DNA of 64,000 bases from Stutzerimonas stutzeri (lineage in GTDB: Bacteria; Pseudomonadota; Gammaproteobacteria; Pseudomonadales; Pseudomonadaceae). A program made the position numbers and the translations under genes. Location of the stretch: positions 62,001-126,000 of the forward strand of contig NZ_JAAMQZ010000001.1 in NCBI RefSeq assembly GCF_013522825.1. Reading direction: 5' to 3'. Of this stretch, positions 16,631 through 25,031 are shown one piece after another (the stretch's first letter is position 1; every line of letters begins with the position of its first letter). The notes beneath the pieces are model-generated. The model saw only the letters and a list, made by a program, of their open reading frames with translations, was not told where the DNA came from and did not search any database.

Positions 16631-16641
16631 GTATTTTCCAC
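16631..16641. promoter_or_regulatory. Second putative NorR core site
   Basis: GTATTTTCCAC also fits GT-N7-AC and starts 25 bases after the first site, within the range for cooperative hexamer assembly upstream of a sigma-54 promoter. Confidence 0.45.
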
Positions 16642-16682
16642 CATGCTTATTTTTATTTTCTTGTTTAACAACAAGTTGGCAA

Positions 16683-16698
16683 TGGCATGCCGATTGCG
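16683..16698 (+). promoter_or_regulatory. Sigma-54 promoter of dnrN
   Basis: TGGCATGCCGATTGCG has GG at 16684-16685 and GC at 16696-16697 with exactly ten bases between, the -24/-12 layout of RpoN promoters. It lies about 35 bases upstream of the dnrN ATG. Together with the adjacent norR it predicts NO-induced, sigma-54-dependent expression. Confidence 0.8.
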
Positions 16699-16732
16699 AT
16701 GATGAGGTAAAACTTCAACCCGGAAACGCCTC

Positions 16733-17404
16733 ATGACCACTGCACTGACCGAGCAAACCCTGGGCAATCTGGCCTGTCTGATCCCTGGCGCTACCCGCGT
16801 ATTTCGCCAGTACAAGCTGGATTTCTGCTGTGGCGGCAACACCAGCCTGCACGATGCAGCCCTGCAGCGTGATCTCGATGCCCAGGTGATCGCCGCCGAA
16901 CTTGCCTTATTGAGCCGGACGTCCGACAACGAGCCGGACTGGCGCAACGAATCGGCAGGCACACTGATCGAACACATCCTCGAACGTTTCCATGAGCGTC
17001 ACCGCGAACAGTTTCCCGAACTGATCCGCCTGGCCAGCCGCGTGGAACAGGTTCATGGCAACAAGCCCGGCTGCCCGCTCGGCCTCGCCGAGCACCTGTG
17101 GGACATGCAGCAGGAACTGGAAAGCCACATGCTCAAGGAAGAACAGATTCTCTTCCCGATGCTGCGACGCGGCATCGAAGTCCCGCAGACCCACGGCCCC
17201 ATCGCGGTCATGCGCTACGAGCATGACCAGCATGGCGCCGCGCTGGCTCAACTGGCGGCACTCACCAACGACATCACCCCGCCGGCCAATGCCTGCAATA
17301 CCTGGCGCGCCCTGTATCGAGGGCTGGAAGAACTGCGCGACGACCTGATGCAGCACATCCATCTGGAGAACAACATCCTGTTTCTGAAGACCCCAGCACA
17401 CTGA
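16733..17404 (+). CDS. dnrN: Di-iron iron-sulfur cluster repair protein (RIC/YtfE/DnrN)
   Basis: A 223-residue protein of the ScdA/YtfE/DnrN family that repairs iron-sulfur clusters damaged by NO or oxidants. The N-terminal ScdA_N domain has the D-F-C-C-G-G motif at about residues 30-35. The hemerythrin-like C-terminal part supplies di-iron ligands in HILERFHERHREQ, ESHMLKEEQILF, YEHDQHG and HIHLENNILF. It is transcribed from a sigma-54 promoter divergent from norR. A periplasmic protein gene follows 46 bases downstream and may be in the same unit. In Pseudomonas stutzeri dnrN belongs to the denitrification regulon. Confidence 0.92.
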   Translation: MTTALTEQTLGNLACLIPGATRVFRQYKLDFCCGGNTSLHDAALQRDLDAQVIAAELALLSRTSDNEPDWRNESAGTLIEHILERFHERHREQFPELIRLASRVEQVHGNKPGCPLGLAEHLWDMQQELESHMLKEEQILFPMLRRGIEVPQTHGPIAVMRYEHDQHGAALAQLAALTNDITPPANACNTWRALYRGLEELRDDLMQHIHLENNILFLKTPAH

Positions 17405-17450
17405 GACCCAGCGGGTCACACCGCTCGTGATTCGAAAAACCGGAGGCGAT

Positions 17451-17960
17451 ATGAAAGCAGTCATCCAACCTTTGGCCTGGGGCCTGGCGCTGGCTTCGAT
17501 CCTGGCGCTGGCCAGCGGCGTCGCGCTGGACGTGGTCATCAGCACTGCGCACGCTACGCAAAGCCATCACGACCATGCCAGCCCAGCTGCCGCACCTGCG
17601 GCGACCGGCGAGCAATGGGCGACCGACGCGCCGTTGCGCGAAGGCATGACGCGCCTGCAACGCAGCGTCGAGGCGGCCCTGGCCGGTAATCCCGCGCAGC
17701 CCATTGGCGAAGCAGAAGCCATCCAGTTGCAAAAGGATGTCGAGACGCACGTCTCGTACCTGCTTGAGAACTGCCAATTACCCGAGCAGGCCGATGCCGC
17801 GCTTCACGTGCTGCTGATCGACCTGCTGAAGGGCGCCGAAGCACTGTCCGAGCCGGCGGAGCGCGAACAGGGTATCCAGCGCATCCTCGCCAGCCTGCAT
17901 CAATACCCCGAGCTGTTCGCGGCGCCGCACTGGAGCGAGCCGGACAGCCACAGCCATTGA
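17451..17960 (+). CDS. Unrecognised exported protein co-oriented with dnrN
   Basis: A 169-residue protein with an N-terminal hydrophobic segment (about residues 8-30) ending near AHA, probably a signal peptide or anchor, followed by a His/Ala-rich linker (QSHHDHASPAAAPAA). The mature part is helical, with ETHVSYLLENCQLPEQADAALHVLL in the middle and a His-ending tail (SHSH). I do not recognise the family. The ATG at 17451 follows CGGAGGCGAT. It starts 46 bases after dnrN with no terminator seen between them, so it is likely induced with the NO-repair protein. Histidines at both ends and one Cys could bind metal, but that is speculation. Confidence 0.75.
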   Translation: MKAVIQPLAWGLALASILALASGVALDVVISTAHATQSHHDHASPAAAPAATGEQWATDAPLREGMTRLQRSVEAALAGNPAQPIGEAEAIQLQKDVETHVSYLLENCQLPEQADAALHVLLIDLLKGAEALSEPAEREQGIQRILASLHQYPELFAAPHWSEPDSHSH

Positions 17961-17980
17961 GCAATTTCTCAATCCGGTCC

Positions 17981-18013
17981 AGGCCAGATCGCTATCCAGC
18001 GCAACACTGGCCT
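17981..18013. repeat. Inverted repeat between the exported protein gene and dnr
   Basis: AGGCCAG at 17981-17987 is repeated inverted as CTGGCCT at 18007-18013 with 19 bases between. It could form a hairpin after the dnrN transcript or act as an operator; no U-run follows. Confidence 0.3.
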
Positions 18014-18178
18014 GTATCAATAAGAAAGCCCGTATTGTTGGGCTAGTCTTCACTGAGTGCTGCCTTTCGGATTGCCCAAGACGATCCAAAGGCATACCGT
18101 TCGGGTACGAGCAATCTGCGCCTCACCGTTAATGAAGGTGTATGCGGGTTGCCAATTATTAGAAACAGGATGCCTTGC

Positions 18179-18862
18179 ATGGTGCTTCATCGCGTACACA
18201 ACCAGATCCTTCGCAGCCACCATCTCTTCGAGCCGCTCAATGACGAGCAGATGGATGAGTTGATGAGCTCCAGCCAACTGCTCAATCTGGACAAGGGCGA
18301 CAACCTGTTCCACCAGGGCGAGCCGGCGCACTCCTTCTATTTCGTCATCTCCGGCGCCATCAAGATCTACCGGCTGACGCCTGACGGGCAGGAGAAAGTC
18401 TTCGAAGTCATCGGCAACCGCCAGACCTTTGCCGAAGCCATGATGCTGATGGACACACCCAACTATGTCGCCTCGGCGCAAGCCGTCTGCCCATCGCAGG
18501 TGTACCGCTTCTCCAACACCGCCTACATGCGCCTGCTGGAAGCCAACCAGCGACTGTCCTTCGCCCTGCTCGGCAAGCTGAGCGTGCGCCTGCACCAGCG
18601 CATCAATGAGATCGAAACACTGTCGCTGAAGAACGCCACCCACCGTGTGGTGCGCTACCTGATGACGCAACTGGCACGCACCCGCGATGGCAGCAACAGC
18701 TTCGAGTTGCCGATGGCCAAGCAGCTGATCGCCGGCCACCTGTCGATCCAGCCGGAAACCTTTTCGCGCATCATCCGCCGCCTGATCGATGAAGCCGTCA
18801 TCACCCAGGACGGTCGCCAGATCACCATTCTCGATCCCCAGCGCCTCGAACTGTTCGAGTGA
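18179..18862 (+). CDS. dnr: NO-responsive transcriptional regulator Dnr
   Basis: A 227-residue Crp/Fnr-family activator that follows P. aeruginosa Dnr closely over its whole length, for example LFHQGEPAHSFYFVISG, KIYRLTPDGQEK, FAEAMMLMDTPNYVA and SIQPETFSRI. Dnr binds heme and responds to NO, then activates denitrification promoters at TTGAY-N4-RTCAA sites. The sensory domain covers about residues 10-130, the dimer helix 130-155 and the helix-turn-helix 165-225. Unlike Fnr/Anr it lacks an N-terminal Cys cluster. I chose the ATG at 18179 to match known Dnr starts (VHNQ...SHHLFEPL); 18170 is an alternative. dnrP follows, and the nos promoter in this window has matching boxes. Confidence 0.93.
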   Translation: MVLHRVHNQILRSHHLFEPLNDEQMDELMSSSQLLNLDKGDNLFHQGEPAHSFYFVISGAIKIYRLTPDGQEKVFEVIGNRQTFAEAMMLMDTPNYVASAQAVCPSQVYRFSNTAYMRLLEANQRLSFALLGKLSVRLHQRINEIETLSLKNATHRVVRYLMTQLARTRDGSNSFELPMAKQLIAGHLSIQPETFSRIIRRLIDEAVITQDGRQITILDPQRLELFE

Positions 18863-18895
18863 CAGTCCGGCAGTCAGCCGACGTTGCAACTGCGG

Positions 18896-18909
18896 TTGAT
18901 TACCGTCAA
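18896..18909 (+). promoter_or_regulatory. Anr/Dnr box upstream of dnrP
   Basis: TTGATTACCGTCAA matches TTGAT-N4-GTCAA, centred 61 bases before the dnrP start codon and just after the dnr gene. dnrP therefore probably has its own promoter under Dnr control. Confidence 0.72.
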
Positions 18910-18963
18910 CCGTGATTGCACGGTCGGCATGGCAAGCTCGCATTGATCGATGAGGACACCGCC

Positions 18964-19158
18964 ATGCCCAAGTGCCTGTACTGCCAGCAAGACAACCCGC
19001 CCAGGGATACCGAATGCGGCACCTGCGGCATGCCCCTGCCCGAACATGCCGACAGCGCACCGGAACGCCGCCAGCGACGCTTCCTGTGGTTCTGCATCGG
19101 CCTGACGGTATTCTGCGGCGCGATGATCCTCTGGCTGCCGCGCGGCAGCATTGGCTAA
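18964..19158 (+). CDS. dnrP: DnrP-like small zinc-ribbon membrane protein
   Basis: A 64-residue protein with a four-cysteine zinc ribbon (C4, C7, C18, C21), a charged linker (PERRQRR) and one transmembrane helix at about residues 41-58. It corresponds to the small proteins called DnrP that lie next to dnr in denitrifying pseudomonads; their function is unknown to me. The ATG at 18964 follows GAGGACACC. An Anr/Dnr box lies 61 bases upstream. The zinc ribbon would face the cytoplasm if the positively charged linker stays inside. Confidence 0.75.
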   Translation: MPKCLYCQQDNPPRDTECGTCGMPLPEHADSAPERRQRRFLWFCIGLTVFCGAMILWLPRGSIG

Positions 19159-19299
19159 CAGCCGTCACGCCTTCCTAGCCACCGCTGGCGCACGGCTGCT
19201 CAGGCCTGAGACGAGATTATTTCGCTTAAACATTTCTTATGGCTTTATGAGTAGTCATTTAAACTACTTTCATATCAATTTAATCAATACGAGCCGCTC

Positions 19300-20160
19300 A
19301 TGGATATCGATCTCGCCCGCACCTTTCTCGAGATCATTCGCAGCGGCAGCTTCATCGCCACCGCCGAGCGCTTGCATATCACCCAGACAGCGGTCACCGC
19401 GCGCGTGCGCAGCCTGGAGCTGCAGCTCGGCTGCCGCCTGTTCACACGCAACCGTGCCGGCGCACGACTGACCAGCGATGGCGAGCGTTTCGTCGCCTAT
19501 GCCACGCAACTGGTACAGACCTGGGAAACCGCAAAGCGCGACCTGCCGCTGCCACGCGGTTACGACAAGCTGCTGTCGCTCGGCGCCGAAGTAAGTCTGA
19601 GCAACCCACTGATGCTTGCCTGGGTGCAGCGGCTGCGCCAGGCGCTGCCCGATCATGCCCTGCGCAGCGATGTGGCCAGTGATAACGAACTGCAGAAGAA
19701 ACTCGAACTCGGCGCCCTGGACGCCGCGCTGGTCCATCAGCCAGCCTACTGGCCAGGCCTGCAGGTCGAGCAGGTGCTGGAAGAAAAGCTGATTCAGGTC
19801 GTGCAGTCGGTCAATCCCGAGCCTTACATCTATGTGGACTGGGGACCGGCCTTTCGTGAGCGGCACGACCTCGCCCTGCCGGGCAACATGCGCTCCGCAC
19901 TGTCCTTCAGCCTGGGTCCGCTGGCGCTGCAATATCTGCTGCAATGCGGAGGGCGCGGCTACTTCCGTACCCGCGTGGTGCAGCGCTATCTGGATGAAGG
20001 CATTCTCAAGCGGGTCGAGCAGGCGCCGGAATTCAGCTACCCGATCTATCTGGTGTATGCGCGTGCGGCGCAATCGCCGGCCCTGTTCAGAGCCATCGAA
20101 CTGCTGCGCGAAGTGGCCGAGGACGATTACGACTGGTCACGCTGGAACTACGAAATCTGA
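19300..20160 (+). CDS. LysR-family transcriptional regulator
   Basis: A 286-residue LysR-type regulator. It has an N-terminal winged helix (about residues 1-60) with the signature FLEIIRSGSFIATAERLHITQTAVTARVRSLE, and a periplasmic-binding-protein-like effector domain to about residue 280. The effector part contains unusual YIYVDWGPAF and WNYEI stretches seen in a subgroup of pseudomonad regulators. The preceding 141 bp is AT-rich and contains no box I can assign. The downstream HPP-CBS gene is convergent, so there is no obvious divergent target. Ligand unknown. Confidence 0.85.
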   Translation: MDIDLARTFLEIIRSGSFIATAERLHITQTAVTARVRSLELQLGCRLFTRNRAGARLTSDGERFVAYATQLVQTWETAKRDLPLPRGYDKLLSLGAEVSLSNPLMLAWVQRLRQALPDHALRSDVASDNELQKKLELGALDAALVHQPAYWPGLQVEQVLEEKLIQVVQSVNPEPYIYVDWGPAFRERHDLALPGNMRSALSFSLGPLALQYLLQCGGRGYFRTRVVQRYLDEGILKRVEQAPEFSYPIYLVYARAAQSPALFRAIELLREVAEDDYDWSRWNYEI

Positions 20161-20211
20161 AACCCTCCGACAGATCACTGCAAAGGCTCTGTTGAGGATG
20201 GATGCGGCCCT

Positions 20212-20282
20212 GCAGGAGCGGGCCATGCCCGAACAAGTCCACGCCTCGCTGCGGAACCCTTCACGAGCATGGCCTGTTCCTA
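20212..20282. repeat. REP doublet between LysR and HPP genes
   Basis: CAGGAGCGGGCCATGCCCG at 20212-20230 and the inverted, more degenerate CGAGCATGGCCTGTTCCTAC at 20263-20282 form a REP pair between convergent genes. Confidence 0.7.
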
Positions 20283-20326
20283 CGGGATTTCAGGGCACAT
20301 AGCCCTTGTGCCCCTGCAGCCGTCGA

Positions 20327-21466
20327 TCAATCGGGCAGGTGCTTGAGCCAGTTCCGATAGAGCGCCGCGATCAGATCGGTCTGGGTGATCATGCCCACCA
20401 GTCGCTGCTGTTCATCCACCACCGGCAGGCAGTGCAGCCCCCGGTCGGAGAGCAGGAACACCAGATCGACCATGTGTGCATTTTCACGCACCGATACCAC
20501 CGGGCTGCTCATGATCGCGCGCAGATGGACGCCGCGCAGAAACTTCAACTGACCGAACTTCAGGCGCGCCGACGCCGGCCTGAAATGCTTGAGCAGATCG
20601 ACCAGAGTCACGATCCCAACCAGCGTGTGGCTGTCGCCCTCGAGCACCGGCAGGGCATGCAGGCGGTGCTCGCGCAGCGTCTGCCAGGCACGCTGGATGG
20701 TGCAGCCCGGCGTGCCCCAGTACAGGTCGCGGGACATGATGTCGGCGGCGGTGATCTCGCCCATGCTGCGCCGCAGCGCATGTTTCTCGGTCTGCTTGAT
20801 CAGCTGCGCAAGGTCATCGCGGGTAATATCCACATACTCGCCGAAATCCTCCAGTGCCCGCTCGACATCATCCTCGCTGAAGCTCATGCGCTCGCTGGGC
20901 AGCGCATCCCGGGTGTGATGGGAATTGCCCTTCTGTGGCCTGGCCTTGGGATAGGGATGCCCGGTCAGGTTGTTGTAGATCAGCGCCACCGCAACCAGCA
21001 GAAACGAGTTGAACGCCACCGGATAGAGCAATGCATAGCCGGACGCCGCGATCTGCGGGCCGCCTACCACCGCCACCAGCGCCAACGCAGCCCCTGGCGG
21101 ATGCAGGCAGCGCAGACCGAACAGACTGGCGATCACGAGCCCCGCGGCGATGCCGGCTGCGGCAACCACTGGCATGCCGCTGGCACCCAGCGCCACACCG
21201 ATCAGCGTCGCGATCAGGTTGCCGGCGATAACCGCCCACGGCTGGGCAAAGGGACTCGACGGGGCAACGAACAGCAGCACAGCGGTCGCTGCCGCAGGCG
21301 CCGCCAGCGGCAGCATGGTGGCTGCGCCGAAAACCCAGGCGCTGAGCGACATCACCAATGCCAGCGCCACGCCGACACCCGCCGAGGCACGCAGCCATTC
21401 GATTGGCCGGGCGATCAGGGGTTCGGGCACAAAGGATCGACACCAGTCGAAGAGGCGTTCTTGCAT
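20327..21466 (-). CDS. HPP-family membrane protein with two C-terminal CBS domains
   Basis: A 379-residue protein with an N-terminal HPP domain of about four membrane helices (residues 25-165), containing the diagnostic CLHPPGAALALVA near residue 119. A soluble linker and two CBS domains follow (about residues 240-300 and 315-375). HPP proteins in plastids and cyanobacteria have been linked to nitrite transport; CBS pairs often bind adenine nucleotides. In this neighbourhood of denitrification regulators a nitrite-related or regulatory role is plausible but not shown. The start at 21466 gives a normal N terminus; no Dnr box was found in front. Confidence 0.82.
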   Translation of the reverse strand: MQERLFDWCRSFVPEPLIARPIEWLRASAGVGVALALVMSLSAWVFGAATMLPLAAPAAATAVLLFVAPSSPFAQPWAVIAGNLIATLIGVALGASGMPVVAAAGIAAGLVIASLFGLRCLHPPGAALALVAVVGGPQIAASGYALLYPVAFNSFLLVAVALIYNNLTGHPYPKARPQKGNSHHTRDALPSERMSFSEDDVERALEDFGEYVDITRDDLAQLIKQTEKHALRRSMGEITAADIMSRDLYWGTPGCTIQRAWQTLREHRLHALPVLEGDSHTLVGIVTLVDLLKHFRPASARLKFGQLKFLRGVHLRAIMSSPVVSVRENAHMVDLVFLLSDRGLHCLPVVDEQQRLVGMITQTDLIAALYRNWLKHLPD

Positions 21467-21785
21467 GAATTCAACTATGGGATTTGAACGGTAGAGGGCG
21501 TAGCTCGCGAAAAAATGTCCTTCCCTGGACCGCGTACTAGCAACGCTTCAAGACCTGGCTGGCGCGAGGAGCAGACACGCCAGCCGAGGGATGCGTCGAT
21601 TATCGGCATGCCTAACAATGAGCGCAAATGAATAGTCTTGCTTATTTATAGCAATATCTTTGTTGCAAACAGGGCAATTCCTGTTTCGCTCAGTGCACAG
21701 GGAGCCCGGGGCGAACGTATCGCCAAGCATGGCCGAATGATCCCGGCCCTACGGGTGGGACCGTGGCGGTTCGCCAAGTCACGTT
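21467..21785. other. Intergenic region upstream of the HPP-CBS gene
   Basis: A 319-bp gap between the HPP-CBS start and the end of the minus-strand chemoreceptor gene. A 60-codon minus-strand frame at 21548-21730 exists but has no ribosome site or recognisable product. I see no operator or strong hairpin. Confidence 0.4.
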
Positions 21786-22904
21786 TCAGGTGAATGCAGG
21801 CTCCGCCTGGGCGCTCGCCTCATGCTCGCGCACCACGGTGGCCACGATACGCATCACCTCCAGGTTGGCCTCCTCCATCCGACCGAGGCAGGCGAGGGTC
21901 TCGTCCAGCGCCTGGCGGCTGCAGGCCTGGATCGCCTGTTGTCCCTGAGCATGCACGGCAATGTGCGGGCGCTCGATCTGCCGGAAATGATCCTGCTTAT
22001 GCATGCTGCGATTCGCCTCGCCGTAATACCAGCGACCGAAACGGCATTCGTGTTCGTCCGGCAGCGTCGGCGCGTTCTGCCGGGTGGAGTCCAGAACGTA
22101 GTTGTACACCACGAACTTGAGCGAAAGCTCGTCCAGGTTCGCCAGTTCGATACCGGCGCGAAACGACGAACTCTCGATGCCCTGACGCATGCTGCCAGCC
22201 AGCTGGTAGAGCCTCTCCATGGCATCGACCGCCATTTCCGTCGTGCGGCTGAAGCCCTTCGCCATGCCGCTTTGCGACTGGATATAGTCATGGACGTTGG
22301 CGGTTTCCGCCTGGATCTCGCCGATCTTGCGCACGATGTCGCCAGTGGCCAATGCCGTCTTTTCGGCCAGACTGCGGATTTCACCAGCCACCACCGCAAA
22401 ACCGCGCCCGGCCTCCCCAGCCCGCGCCGCCTCGATGGCTGCGTTCAGGGCCAGCAGATTGGTCTGGCTGGCGATACCGCTGATGAGATCGACGATGCCA
22501 TTGATTTCTTGCGAACGCCCGGCAAGGGTGTCGACCTTTGCCGAAGCCTGGTTAAGCCCGTCTTCCATCTCGGCGGCCCTGCCCTGCAACTCGCCGAAGT
22601 GCTTCTGATTGCTCAAGGCCGCGTCAGCGACCTGCTCCGCTCGCGCATGGTTCTCGCCAAGCTGCCCGGTGAGGTATTCGAACGAGTCCCCCAGGTGAGC
22701 GACGGAGGTGCTGAAGCGAATCAGATTGCCGGCAACGCCACGATAATAGTCGAGTTGCTGCTGGCTATCCCGGCTGCTCGTCCTGGCTGTTGCCAGTTGC
22801 TCCTGCAACACGGCGATACGGGCAGCCTGTTCGTCACAGGTCGCCTGCAGGGCGTCGCGCTCCTGCTGTAACTGCCTTGCGGTCTTCTTCCACTTGAACA
22901 GCAT
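21786..22904 (-). CDS. Soluble chemoreceptor with C-terminal CZB-like domain lacking one zinc ligand
   Basis: A 372-residue cytoplasmic methyl-accepting protein without membrane segments. The N-terminal 50 residues are a coiled coil. A short signalling hairpin follows with the conserved tip [20 protein letters not shown] (about residues 143-162). The C terminus resembles the CZB zinc-sensing domain: C-R-F-G-R-W-Y and PHIAVH keep the Cys and two His ligands, but the first His is replaced (LDELSLKF here, DHLIYKF in the paralogue at 30118). It may therefore bind zinc differently or not at all. The ATG at 22904 follows AGGAGCGAGC. No che operon adjoins it. Confidence 0.85.
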   Translation of the reverse strand: MLFKWKKTARQLQQERDALQATCDEQAARIAVLQEQLATARTSSRDSQQQLDYYRGVAGNLIRFSTSVAHLGDSFEYLTGQLGENHARAEQVADAALSNQKHFGELQGRAAEMEDGLNQASAKVDTLAGRSQEINGIVDLISGIASQTNLLALNAAIEAARAGEAGRGFAVVAGEIRSLAEKTALATGDIVRKIGEIQAETANVHDYIQSQSGMAKGFSRTTEMAVDAMERLYQLAGSMRQGIESSSFRAGIELANLDELSLKFVVYNYVLDSTRQNAPTLPDEHECRFGRWYYGEANRSMHKQDHFRQIERPHIAVHAQGQQAIQACSRQALDETLACLGRMEEANLEVMRIVATVVREHEASAQAEPAFT

Positions 22905-22985
22905 GCTCGCTCCTGGTTGGAGGGGGATTAGTCAGCGGCTGGTTTCAACGCTGCCTGGTCGAGGGCAGTGATTGCAAACGCCCTT

Positions 22986-23729
22986 TCAGCTTAGGGTGTA
23001 GCCGTTATCCACCACCCAGTCCTGACCATAGACGCCACGCGCGCCCTGGGATAGCTGAAACACAATCACATTGGCCACCGCAGCCGATTCCAGAAAATGC
23101 CCCGGCAGCAGGCGCTTGCCCACGCCTTCGGCGACCTGCTCGAACTGCTCATCGCTCAACCCCAGGGTGCCCCAGATCGCCGTCGCGGTCGGACCCGGCG
23201 AGACAATATTGATGCGCACATCCATCGGCGCGAACTCCACCGCCAGCGTGCGCGCCTGTGCAAGCAGCGCAGCCTTGCTGGCGATATAGGCGGCCAGCCC
23301 CGGGAAGGTGCTGCGTATCAGAAAGGTGCCGATGAATACCACCGAGGCCGGTTTGGCCAGCTCATTGCGCAGCGCCCCGAGGGTATTGAGTGCGCCCGCG
23401 CCGTTGACGGCCCACTGGCGGTCGAAAGCGCTCATGTCGAGGCTGTCACCCAGTTCGGCGATACCGGCATTCGGTACCAGATAGTCCACCGGACCAAGCT
23501 CGGCTGCGCGCCGGGCCAGTGCGTGCAGGTCATCCTTCGAGGTGACATCACCCGCCAGCCAGTGCAGCTGTTCGGCATAGGTTTCCAGCAACGGGCCCAG
23601 CCCGCCCAGGCTGCGCGACATCGCCAGCACGCGGGCGCCGCGCTGGAGCAACGCCGCACACAACGCCAGGCCGATGCCGGAACTGGCACCAGTGATCACC
23701 GCGAGGCGATCCTTGAATTCGTTTTTCAT
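22986..23729 (-). CDS. Short-chain dehydrogenase/reductase paired with nnrS
   Basis: A 247-residue classical SDR: cofactor motif TGASSGIG at about residues 13-20, NAG near residue 88, and Y-I-A-S-K at about residues 150-154 for catalysis. The position of the usual catalytic Ser, 13 residues before the Tyr, is Thr in GTFLIRSTFPGLAAY. It ends in a DWVVDNGYTLS tail typical of enoyl/ketoacyl-type SDRs. It lies 111 bases downstream of nnrS on the same strand and may share its Dnr-controlled promoter. Substrate unknown. Confidence 0.82.
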   Translation of the reverse strand: MKNEFKDRLAVITGASSGIGLALCAALLQRGARVLAMSRSLGGLGPLLETYAEQLHWLAGDVTSKDDLHALARRAAELGPVDYLVPNAGIAELGDSLDMSAFDRQWAVNGAGALNTLGALRNELAKPASVVFIGTFLIRSTFPGLAAYIASKAALLAQARTLAVEFAPMDVRINIVSPGPTATAIWGTLGLSDEQFEQVAEGVGKRLLPGHFLESAAVANVIVFQLSQGARGVYGQDWVVDNGYTLS

Positions 23730-23840
23730 ACTTCGTCTCCGATGCCGGCATTTTGCCGAGCCGCAGGCTGCCCTCCCGCGCTGGAAGGGCAGCAGTTTTT
23801 TCCGATAACGGCCATAGGCCAGGAATGATTTGCCTGATGA

Positions 23841-25031
23841 TCAGCCCGGATGGCCATCGACGCGCGCCGACACCAGCATCGGTGCATAGCGCCAGACGTA
23901 GAGCGCCAGTGCCACGGCCCAGCATGCCGCTGCCAGCCAGAGCGAAGCCAGCGGCCAGAGGGTCGAGAAGAACACCCGCGACAATGCGCCCAGGTTGAAC
24001 AGTACGAAGGCCCAGACGATACCGGGTGGCAGCTCCAGGGGCCGCCCGGTATGACCAAGCGTGACACGTGCGATCATCGCCAGGATCAGCCCGCTCATGG
24101 CACCTACACTCAGGGCATGCAGCGAGGGGCTGGGATTGCTCAGCAAAGCGAAGTTCCACAGCGCCAGCCCCACTGTCGCGACCACCAGCCACAACATCGC
24201 CAGATGCAGGGACCACAGCAACGGTACGCCCCAGATCCCCTTGTCATACCAGCGCAGCAGACGCAGCAGATGCCCGGCACCGATAGCCAGGAACAGCAGG
24301 CCGGTCGCCGCGTTCTGTTGCAGGGCGATTCCACTCGCATACAGCACGGCGATCAGCGCGCTGCCCACCAACAAGCCGACATCCAGCCAGACCCAGGGCT
24401 TCACACCTTCGACACGACCCAGGCCACGATGGGTGAAGAACGGAATGACGCGTCCGCCGATCAGCGTCATCAGCGCCGCGACCAGCCAGAGCGCAGCCAA
24501 TACCCCCTGCCGCTGCAGGCCATCGTTGCCCAGCGCAATGCCGGAAAACACCAGCACCTCGGCGCCGATCATCAGGCTCAGTACGGCCACGATGGGATAG
24601 TTGCGCTTCTGTCTGACCACCCAGAGCATGCGCGCCATCAACACCAGCACACCGAGCAGGAACAGCAGGTTGAGCGGAATCAGCAGAACCAGAGGCAAGC
24701 CCAACAGCCAGCTCAGGCGGGCAGCCAGCCAGACACCGGCAAGAACCGCCAGCCGGTTGCCGGAAACCCCTGGCTGGCCGGTCCAGGTCTGCCCGGCCGT
24801 GAGCAGAAAGCCTGCGACGATGGCCATGGCAAAACCGAACAGCATCTCGTGCCGGTGCCAGGCCAGCCAGCCGCTCGTAGGCTGAAAGCCCGGCCACAGG
24901 CCAGTCCAGGCAGCAATCCAGAGCGGAATGGCGAGCATCGCGAAAATGCTTCCGGCGAGAAAGAACGGGCGAAACGCGAGTCGCCACACAGGCGGAATAC
25001 TCAAGGCTTTTCGCCGATCGAGAACTTGCAC
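23841..25031 (-). CDS. nnrS: NnrS, heme-copper membrane protein of the nitric oxide response
   Basis: NnrS is an integral membrane protein that carries heme and copper and protects denitrifiers and pathogens against NO. This 396-residue copy has about 12 hydrophobic helices and conserved histidine motifs such as WLAWHRHEMLFGFA, VIPFFTHRGLG and RVTLGHTGRP. I selected a GTG at 25031 because AGGAGG precedes it by six bases; an ATG at 25058 is the alternative. An Anr/Dnr box lies about 130 bases upstream. The SDR gene follows. The role is taken from the family, and the regulation is inferred from the box. Confidence 0.9.
   Translation of the reverse strand: MQVLDRRKALSIPPVWRLAFRPFFLAGSIFAMLAIPLWIAAWTGLWPGFQPTSGWLAWHRHEMLFGFAMAIVAGFLLTAGQTWTGQPGVSGNRLAVLAGVWLAARLSWLLGLPLVLLIPLNLLFLLGVLVLMARMLWVVRQKRNYPIVAVLSLMIGAEVLVFSGIALGNDGLQRQGVLAALWLVAALMTLIGGRVIPFFTHRGLGRVEGVKPWVWLDVGLLVGSALIAVLYASGIALQQNAATGLLFLAIGAGHLLRLLRWYDKGIWGVPLLWSLHLAMLWLVVATVGLALWNFALLSNPSPSLHALSVGAMSGLILAMIARVTLGHTGRPLELPPGIVWAFVLFNLGALSRVFFSTLWPLASLWLAAACWAVALALYVWRYAPMLVSARVDGHPG

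Noticed and set aside
21548..21730. 60-codon minus-strand frame with C-P-V-C in the gap upstream of the HPP gene
   Set aside because: No Shine-Dalgarno, unusual composition and no recognisable family; treated as non-coding.
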